From positions 1-10,297 of the forward strand of contig CANHYS010000035.1 of the NCBI GenBank assembly GCA_947464585.1: a stretch of DNA of 10,297 nt, written 5' to 3'. The notes beneath the pieces are model-generated. The model did no database searches, was not told the origin of the DNA, and worked only from the letters and a program-made list of their open reading frames with translations. A program made the position numbers and the translations under genes. The first letter of the stretch is position 1, and the number at the start of each line of letters is the position of its first letter. Origin of the DNA: Planctomycetaceae bacterium (GTDB lineage Bacteria > Planctomycetota > Planctomycetia > Pirellulales > UBA1268). Shown here piece after piece: positions 6,389 to 10,297 of the stretch.

Positions 6389-7578
6389 CATCCAAACCCT
6401 ACTGTCTGTTCGTCACGTCGTTTCTGCCGTATCCCACGGGCGGTGGTTCCGCGATGCGAGCCAGCATCGCCCTGGAAGTGCTGTCTTCGCACTTCTCCGT
6501 GATCGTGGTGCATCCGGAAGTATGGGCCAGCCGCGAGGGCATCTTCCACGACGACTGGGTACGTGCCCACTCCGCGGCATTTTTTCGAATTCAGCCCCAC
6601 CGCGTGCAAGACATCCGGCCGCTGGTGGAGGACTTCCTGACCGGCGAACCGGGCGGCGCGCAACTGGATGTGGTCTATGCATTCCGGCAGGTCGTTGCTC
6701 CGCTGGCGATCAACTGCTTCAACGCGGCGGGATCCCGCCCCCGCGTCACGATCCTCGATCTCGACGATGACGAGTGCGCCCGCAACGAGCAATTCGCACC
6801 GCTGCACGAAGCCGCCGGCGAAGCGGCCGTCGCGGCAAAGATCCGGGCCGAGATTCCGAAGATGAATCTTTTTCGCACCGTGCTGATGCCCCGGTTCAAC
6901 CATCTGCTGCTCGCCAGCGAGGAAGACTGCAAGACGCTGCGGTCACGCCATCAAGCCCATTCGTTCGTCCACGTGCCCAATGCCGTCCGGGCAGCCGAGT
7001 CACCTGCGGCGGGCGTCAACCGCGACCCACGGTCGATCCTCTTTGTCGGCTCACTTGACTACCTGCCTAACGAAGACGCCGTGGCCTTCTTCGCCCGCTC
7101 CATCCTGCCGCTCATCCGGGAGCAGGACGATCGGATGACCTTCCGCATCGTGGGTGTGGGCCAGTCGGAGTCGATCGTCGCGGTCAGAAGTCTCCCGGGC
7201 GTCAATCTCATCGGTGCTGTGCCGGATCTTGCCCCCGAGTATGCCTCCGCAGGCATGCTCGTGGTGCCACTGCGGGCCGGCAGCGGCACCCGGATCAAGA
7301 TCCTGGAGGCGTTCCAACATCGCACTCCCGTCGTCTCCACGGCCAAAGGTGCGGAAGGCCTGGCCGTGACCAACGGCGAGCACCTCCTCATCGCCGACAC
7401 GCCGGAGGAGTTTGCGGCCGCTTGCCTGCGGCTCTCAACCGACGACGACCTCTGCCGACGGCTCTCCGACAATGCCCACGCATGGGTCGTGCAGCACCAC
7501 TCCATCGACACCGTGCGGCGGATTTTGGGCGAGTGCCTGGAGTTTCACGGCATCGACTCATCCCGACCTCGCCACTGA
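6385..7578 (+). CDS. Family 4 glycosyltransferase (GT-B fold)
   Basis: This 397-residue protein is a group-1/GT4 glycosyltransferase, expected to use a nucleotide-sugar donor. The N-terminal Rossmann half opens with CLFVTSFLPYPTGGGSAMRA (7-26), the glycine-rich acceptor-side loop typical of the fold. The donor half carries SILFVGSLDYLPNEDAV (217-233), the linker helix NLIGAVPDLAPEYASAG (274-290), and the signature VPLRAGSGTRIKILEAF (294-310) with E308. PVVSTAKGAEGL (315-326) follows. Its 397 residues are normal for the family. The ATG at 6385 overlaps the preceding stop as ATGA, so translation is probably coupled. The acceptor is unknown. The neighbouring GT2 and sulfotransferase suggest that it builds or decorates the same sugar-bearing product. 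Confidence 0.94.
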   Translation: MTSKPYCLFVTSFLPYPTGGGSAMRASIALEVLSSHFSVIVVHPEVWASREGIFHDDWVRAHSAAFFRIQPHRVQDIRPLVEDFLTGEPGGAQLDVVYAFRQVVAPLAINCFNAAGSRPRVTILDLDDDECARNEQFAPLHEAAGEAAVAAKIRAEIPKMNLFRTVLMPRFNHLLLASEEDCKTLRSRHQAHSFVHVPNAVRAAESPAAGVNRDPRSILFVGSLDYLPNEDAVAFFARSILPLIREQDDRMTFRIVGVGQSESIVAVRSLPGVNLIGAVPDLAPEYASAGMLVVPLRAGSGTRIKILEAFQHRTPVVSTAKGAEGLAVTNGEHLLIADTPEEFAAACLRLSTDDDLCRRLSDNAHAWVVQHHSIDTVRRILGECLEFHGIDSSRPRH

Positions 7579-7587
7579 AGACACGCC

Positions 7588-8340
7588 ATGCTGCAACGCT
7601 TGTCGCAACTCCTCGGCTTCGGATCGCACGCTGAGAGGGTGCTCGTCGGGACTCACCATAAATGCGGAACGGTGTGGATGAAGGACATTTTTTCGGCCGT
7701 GTGCGACCGCCTGTCGCTCGTGTTCTATATCGGCGAGCAAAGGCATCTGCCACGTCGCTACGACGTTTTTTTCGAGGATCACAGCCGTTTCCGCTTCTTC
7801 ACATTAGTCGGCCCACATCGGGGCCTGCACCTTATCCGCGACCCTCGCGACCTCATCATATCGGGTCTTTTTTACCACGAGCGGTGCACCAGCGAACGCT
7901 GGCTCACAGTGCCTAACCCGAAGTTCCAAGGGCGGAGCTATCAGCAGACACTCGCCGGGTTGCCTTCACTGGAGGAAAAAATACGGTTTGAGATGCAGCA
8001 CTGCTCCGGAGCGACCATCCGCGACATGCTGGCCTGGGACTACGGTCGTCCGCAGTTCTACGAGGCGAAATACGAGGACCTGATCGAAGACGTGGAGTTG
8101 CGTCGATTCCGGGACATCTTCACCTTTCTTGGATACCCGGAAGAACAGATGGACGAACTGCTCCAGATAGCCTTCAACTGCAGCCTTTTTTCAGGCCGAG
8201 TGAATGGGCACATCCGGTCGGGCCTGCCGCGGCAGTGGCAGTCGTGTTTTACGAAGTCCATGCACCGCCAGTTCCTCGAACACTTCGGCGATGCGCTCGT
8301 CCGCCTTGGCTACGAGCAGAACGACCAGTGGTGCCCGTGA
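7588..8340 (+). CDS. PAPS-dependent sulfotransferase
   Basis: This 250-residue protein is a sulfotransferase (Sulfotransfer_1-type) that would transfer sulfate from PAPS to a hydroxyl or amine of an unknown acceptor. The 5'-phosphosulfate loop is GTHHKCGTVWMKDIF (21-35), a variant of the K-S-G-T-T-W motif. The 3'-phosphate site is LIRDPRDLIISGLFYH (82-97). The C-terminal part has IRSGLPRQWQSCFT (209-222), matching the family's late PAPS-contacting loop, and ends LGYEQNDQW, a common ending for the family. It lies 9 nt after the GT4 gene. Composition differs from its neighbours: two 60-base lines I counted by hand are 53-55% GC, with runs of TTT phenylalanine codons, which suggests separate acquisition. 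Its last codons lie within a repeat shared with the ATPase 3' end. The start is the ATG at 7588. Confidence 0.92.
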   Translation: MLQRLSQLLGFGSHAERVLVGTHHKCGTVWMKDIFSAVCDRLSLVFYIGEQRHLPRRYDVFFEDHSRFRFFTLVGPHRGLHLIRDPRDLIISGLFYHERCTSERWLTVPNPKFQGRSYQQTLAGLPSLEEKIRFEMQHCSGATIRDMLAWDYGRPQFYEAKYEDLIEDVELRRFRDIFTFLGYPEEQMDELLQIAFNCSLFSGRVNGHIRSGLPRQWQSCFTKSMHRQFLEHFGDALVRLGYEQNDQWCP

Positions 8341-8341
8341 C

Positions 8342-8356
8342 GGGTTCGACGAGCCC
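8342..8356 (+). other. Hairpin just past the sulfotransferase stop
   Basis: GGGTTC (8342-8347) and GAGCCC (8351-8356) form a 6-bp stem with one G-U pair around GAC, 1 nt after the stop of the plus-strand sulfotransferase. No T-run follows, so it is not a classic intrinsic terminator, though it may mark the transcript end of the plus-strand operon. It spans the 21-nt stretch absent from the other repeat copy. Confidence 0.3.
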
Positions 8357-8430
8357 ATGCGGAGCGGTCCCGCTACGACTGACTCGATGAGGACGTCTTC
8401 CATGTTCGCGATCCGGTCGGCGAACGAATC
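8350..8430 (-). pseudogene. Remnant of the ABC ATPase 3' end
   Basis: Read on the minus strand in the same relative frame as the intact ATPase gene, this gives SFADRIANMEDVLIESVVAG followed by PLRMGS. The intact protein has SFADRIANMEDGRIESVEAG followed by PLRTGS (residues 226-251). It carries no ATPase catalytic motif and no start of its own. Similarity stops at 8430, inside the gap before the second sulfotransferase. The codon phase is kept through the alignment, so it derives from an ATPase gene by partial duplication, or is a leftover of a second transporter copy. Confidence 0.82.
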
Positions 8431-8452
8431 GCGGCGGGTGCACCTTTGTTCC

Positions 8453-9160
8453 TCACGTGCCAAGAACGTCCGCGTGGCAGGAGTGTCTCACACAATCGAC
8501 GATTTCCTCGTAGTTCGCAACCACCTGATGCATCGGGCGGTCATAGGTCGGCAGAAACACAGATGACCCAGGCATGGCTGAGACCCCAAGCATCACGTGG
8601 ATCCGCGATAGTGTCAGGTCGCGAACGCTGTCATCAACAAGGTCTCTTTCATACTCGATCCGCAGATGAGGGATTCCTTCCAGAGCTCGTGTTTCATCAT
8701 GCGATTGGCGTTTCAGTGAATCGATCTTGTGCAGAATTGCGGCGGGTTCGATGCGGATTTGATCGGTGTGAACCGGATCGTTGTGTGCTCGGTGGTACCT
8801 TTTGGTCTGAATGGCCAGTTGATCGGAAACCGCCTGATTCCAAAGATGAGCCCTGCGTAGATGAATGATTTGCCAGCCTCTTCGACGGAAGCTCGTCAAG
8901 AGTCCTTTCTGTTTGTAAGTCTGATAGTGCAGAACTTTGAATCCATAGGCTGGAGCCTTGCACATTGCTGCCCTGAGTTGCACGTAAGGAATCGGGTAAG
9001 ACCGTAACAGCCTTCGAGACCAGACACGCCGCAAATGCTTCCAACCAGCGGAGAGGAGCTCACCGTCACATGCAATCTCGGGGTGATTGTCGAGCAAATC
9101 AACGAGCCAGGTGCTGCCCGTTCGAGGCTGGGAATAGATCACAAAACGCTGGGCAGACAT
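8453..9160 (-). CDS. Second sulfotransferase (Stf0/NodH-like), probably acquired separately
   Basis: This 235-residue minus-strand protein is a sulfotransferase of the bacterial carbohydrate/LPS type. The PAPS loop is FVIYSQPRTGSTWLVDLLDN (6-25), followed by HPEIACDGELL (26-36). The strand leading to the 3'-phosphate site is QIIHLRRAHLWNQAVSDQLA (97-116). RIEYERDLVDD (167-177) and the C-terminal VANYEEIVDCVRHSC (214-228) match the late motifs of the family. It is not close in sequence to the plus-strand sulfotransferase. GC content is low for the window: 52% in one 60-base line counted by hand, against 73% in a line of the adjacent ATPase gene. The gene lies between two copies of a direct repeat, on the same strand as the exporter. 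Its ATG (9158-9160) directly abuts the stop of a 31-codon ORF. Confidence 0.88.
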   Translation of the reverse strand: MSAQRFVIYSQPRTGSTWLVDLLDNHPEIACDGELLSAGWKHLRRVWSRRLLRSYPIPYVQLRAAMCKAPAYGFKVLHYQTYKQKGLLTSFRRRGWQIIHLRRAHLWNQAVSDQLAIQTKRYHRAHNDPVHTDQIRIEPAAILHKIDSLKRQSHDETRALEGIPHLRIEYERDLVDDSVRDLTLSRIHVMLGVSAMPGSSVFLPTYDRPMHQVVANYEEIVDCVRHSCHADVLGT

Positions 9161-9256
9161 TCACAACACCGTGATGCAGGCAGGGGAAAGAGGGGCGGTC
9201 GAAGGATCGGCAGCCAACGGCATTTCGCCAGTGTCGATCTTACCCAACTCTCGCAT
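9161..9256 (-). CDS. Small ORF (31 aa) abutting the second sulfotransferase; unrecognised
   Basis: On the minus strand an ATG at 9254-9256 opens 31 codons ending in TGA at 9161-9163, with the sulfotransferase ATG immediately next. The peptide begins MRELGKIDTGE, has AADPS near the middle (15-19), a single Cys at 26, and ends ACITVL. Its position makes translational coupling to the sulfotransferase possible, and a short acceptor or precursor peptide is conceivable. No Shine-Dalgarno is visible, and the upstream frame is open through two GTG codons at 9260-9262 and 9266-9268. It could be chance coding in the 124-nt gap between the ATPase and sulfotransferase genes. Confidence 0.25.
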   Translation of the reverse strand: MRELGKIDTGEMPLAADPSTAPLSPACITVL

Positions 9257-9284
9257 AGGCACTGGCACACAAACTGCGGAGGGG

Positions 9285-10061
9285 TCAGCTACGGGCAGAA
9301 CGACCAGCCGAGCCCGTGCGGAGCGGTCCCGCTTCGACGCTCTCGATCCGGCCGTCCTCCATGTTCGCGATCCGGTCGGCGAATGAATAGACCCGCGAGT
9401 CGTGCGTGACCACGATCACGGCCCGGTCGGGCTGCACGGCGATGTTCGAGATCAGCTCCATCGTGATCCGGCCGTTCTCTGCGTCGAGGGCACTCGTCGG
9501 CTCGTCGCAGACGAGCAGCCGCGGTTCGTGCACGAGCGCCCGCGCGATCGCCACCCGCTGCTGCTGGCCGCCCGAGAGCTCGCTCGGCAGGTTCGCCAGA
9601 CGGTCGCCGAGGCCGAGTTTGTCGAGCACGTCGCTTGCCGCCTCTACCGCCCGCGACCGATGCCAACCGGCGATCAACAGCGGCACGGCGGCGTTCTCCG
9701 CAGCCGTGAGCGAGGGCAGCAGGTTGTACGACTGGAAAACGAAGCCGACGTTCTCGCGGCGGAATTTCACCTTACGGCCGTTGCTCATTGCCACGAGGTC
9801 CTGGCCGAGCACGACCACCTCGCCGTCCGATGGCGCGAGCGTGCCCGCCACGATCGAGACGAGCGTCGTCTTTCCGCAGCCGCTGGGGCCCGCGAGGATC
9901 AGCAATTCGCCGTAGGGCACATCCAGATCGACGCCCCGCAGGGCCCGCGTCAGCGAACCGCCCGTCCCGAATTCCTTCGTCACGCCGCGGACCCGCACGG
10001 CCACGTCGGCGGTGGGCATGGCATCGCGGGGATGCGTGGGGATCGGGTCTGTCATGGACAT
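9285..10061 (-). CDS. ABC exporter ATPase (LolD/MacB/DevA type)
   Basis: This 258-residue protein is the nucleotide-binding subunit of an ABC exporter of the LolD/MacB/DevA group. All catalytic motifs are present: Walker A GPSGCGKTT (58-66), Q-loop at Q110 (VGFVFQSYNLLP), signature LSGGQQQR (162-169), Walker B RLLVCDEPTSALD (181-193) with E187, and switch H220. AGGAG (10073-10077 read on the minus strand) lies 11 nt before the first ATG (10061); a second ATG at 10055 is possible. The gene starts 20 nt after the permease stop, so the two form one operon. With the HlyD-type adaptor at 210-1391 they would make a tripartite exporter. The C-terminal tail (AGRSARS, 252-258) comes from sequence shared with the sulfotransferase gene end, so it may not be ancestral. 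The substrate is unknown. Confidence 0.93.
   Translation of the reverse strand: MSMTDPIPTHPRDAMPTADVAVRVRGVTKEFGTGGSLTRALRGVDLDVPYGELLILAGPSGCGKTTLVSIVAGTLAPSDGEVVVLGQDLVAMSNGRKVKFRRENVGFVFQSYNLLPSLTAAENAAVPLLIAGWHRSRAVEAASDVLDKLGLGDRLANLPSELSGGQQQRVAIARALVHEPRLLVCDEPTSALDAENGRITMELISNIAVQPDRAVIVVTHDSRVYSFADRIANMEDGRIESVEAGPLRTGSAGRSARS
9288..9389. repeat. Direct repeat copy B (right copy)
   Basis: This is the partner of 8309-8430, in the same orientation. It covers the last codons of the intact ATPase gene (residues about 225-258). Its outer 20 nt (9288-9307) match the end of the plus-strand sulfotransferase gene with one mismatch. The inner 81 nt (9309-9389) match the ATPase remnant at 8350-8430. 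Confidence 0.88.
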
Positions 10062-10081
10062 GGATTCCGATGCTCCTGTGT

Positions 10082-10297
10082 TTACCCGCGGAACACGATC
10101 GCCGGGTCGACCACGAGCACCTTGCGGATCGACAAGAGGCTCGCCAGGAGCACGATGAAAAACACCGCCACGGCGGTGATGGCCAGCACCTGCCAGGGCA
10201 TGAAGAAGGCGAGCTTGGTGAAGCCGCGGCTCCCCCAGCCAAAGAGCGCCGCCAGCCCGACGCCGATGCCGTAGCCCACCACGCCCACCTGCACCGC
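10082..10297 (-). CDS. ABC exporter permease, FtsX/DevC-type (C-terminal part; 5' end outside window)
   Basis: The last 71 codons of a minus-strand gene are visible, ending in TAA at 10082-10084. The frame is open to the window edge, so the gene continues beyond it. The peptide shows two hydrophobic segments: GVVGYGIGVGLAALFGWG, and MPWQVLAITAVAVFFIVLLA just after LAFF. It ends LSIRKVLVVDPAIVFRG. This is the characteristic end of FtsX-domain permeases of the MacB/DevC group, where a basic segment and D-P-A-x-V-F follow the last membrane helix. The ATPase gene starts 20 nt downstream, so the two subunits are co-transcribed. Together with the HlyD-type adaptor they suggest export through the envelope. 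Confidence 0.85.
   Translation of the reverse strand, partial: AVQVGVVGYGIGVGLAALFGWGSRGFTKLAFFMPWQVLAITAVAVFFIVLLASLLSIRKVLVVDPAIVFRG

Larger units (their letters stand above)
8309..8430. repeat. Direct repeat copy A (left copy)
   Basis: This segment matches 9288-9389 in the same orientation. The outer part (8309-8328) matches 9288-9307 with one mismatch in 20. The inner part (8350-8430) aligns without gaps to 9309-9389 with 11 mismatches in 81 (about 86% identity, counted by eye). Between them copy A has 21 nt (8329-8349) where copy B has one. The outer part encodes the end of the plus-strand sulfotransferase, and the inner part is a remnant of the ATPase gene. The two copies bracket the second sulfotransferase gene. 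Confidence 0.88.

Noticed and set aside
5357..6391. 344-codon minus-strand open frame opposite the degenerate nucleotidyltransferase gene
   Set aside because: I checked it because the sense gene is itself odd. The sense frame matches the nucleotidyltransferase family layout and couples by ATGA at both ends, while the antisense product is Arg-rich with no motif.
8191..8463. 90-codon minus-strand ORF containing the ATPase-like segment as a real gene
   Set aside because: Only about 27 residues match the ATPase end and no functional motif is included. The rest is antisense to the sulfotransferase gene, so it is called a remnant.
8341..9389. Insertion sequence or transposon carrying the second sulfotransferase
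   Set aside because: No transposase or terminal inverted repeats are visible. The flanking direct repeats are about 100 nt and diverged, unlike short target-site duplications.
9402..10274. 290-codon plus-strand open frame opposite the ATPase and permease genes
   Set aside because: It runs antisense across two well-supported genes and their intergenic gap and shows no domain.
1..10297. tRNA, rRNA, CRISPR array or riboswitch
   Set aside because: I found no cloverleaf-like segment, regularly spaced repeat series or recognisable riboswitch core on either strand.

Overview
The window is GC-rich DNA with GTG and TTG starts, patchy Shine-Dalgarno sites and several small gene families (PqqD-like domain, HprK-like kinase, uncharacterised nucleotidyltransferase, sulfotransferases, HlyD adaptor). 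That mix would suit a planctomycete or another GC-rich Gram-negative-type bacterium. The phylum is an inference from gene content; no marker gene is present.

Layout. The two edges, both on the minus strand, carry parts of one kind of tripartite exporter. At the right edge are the C-terminal end of an FtsX-type permease (10082 to beyond the window) and its ATPase (9285-10061). At the left edge is a HlyD/DevB-type periplasmic adaptor (210-1391), followed by what may be the first codons of another minus-strand gene (1-47). Between them, on the plus strand, lies a compact cluster: an uncharacterised nucleotidyltransferase (1614-2768); a PqqD-like domain fused to an HPr-kinase-like domain (2978-4738); a GT2 glycosyltransferase (4749-5450); a second, catalytically degenerate nucleotidyltransferase-fold protein (5447-6388); a GT4 glycosyltransferase (6385-7578); and a PAPS-dependent sulfotransferase (7588-8340). 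The last five genes are separated by 10 nt or less or overlap by 4 nt, so they look like one transcription unit. A second, unrelated-looking sulfotransferase (8453-9160, minus) sits between the cluster and the ATPase gene.

How the genes may work together (inference). A PqqD-like domain is the peptide-binding module (RRE) of many RiPP pathways, and HprK-like kinases, nucleotidyltransferases of this family and sulfotransferases co-occur in peptide-tailoring and surface-polysaccharide loci. The cluster could therefore phosphorylate, glycosylate and sulfate a peptide or glycan that the flanking ABC/HlyD exporter moves across the envelope. No known precursor peptide, asparagine synthetase or leader protease is visible. 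Two very short ORFs (2847-2984 and 9161-9256) are the only peptide candidates I found.

The most concrete oddity is a diverged direct repeat. The last 27 codons or so of the ATPase gene, plus a 20-nt stretch matching the end of the first sulfotransferase gene, occur once at 9288-9389 and again at 8309-8430. The copies bracket the second sulfotransferase, as if that gene arrived with a duplication of the junction. Both sulfotransferase genes are visibly less GC-rich than their neighbours.
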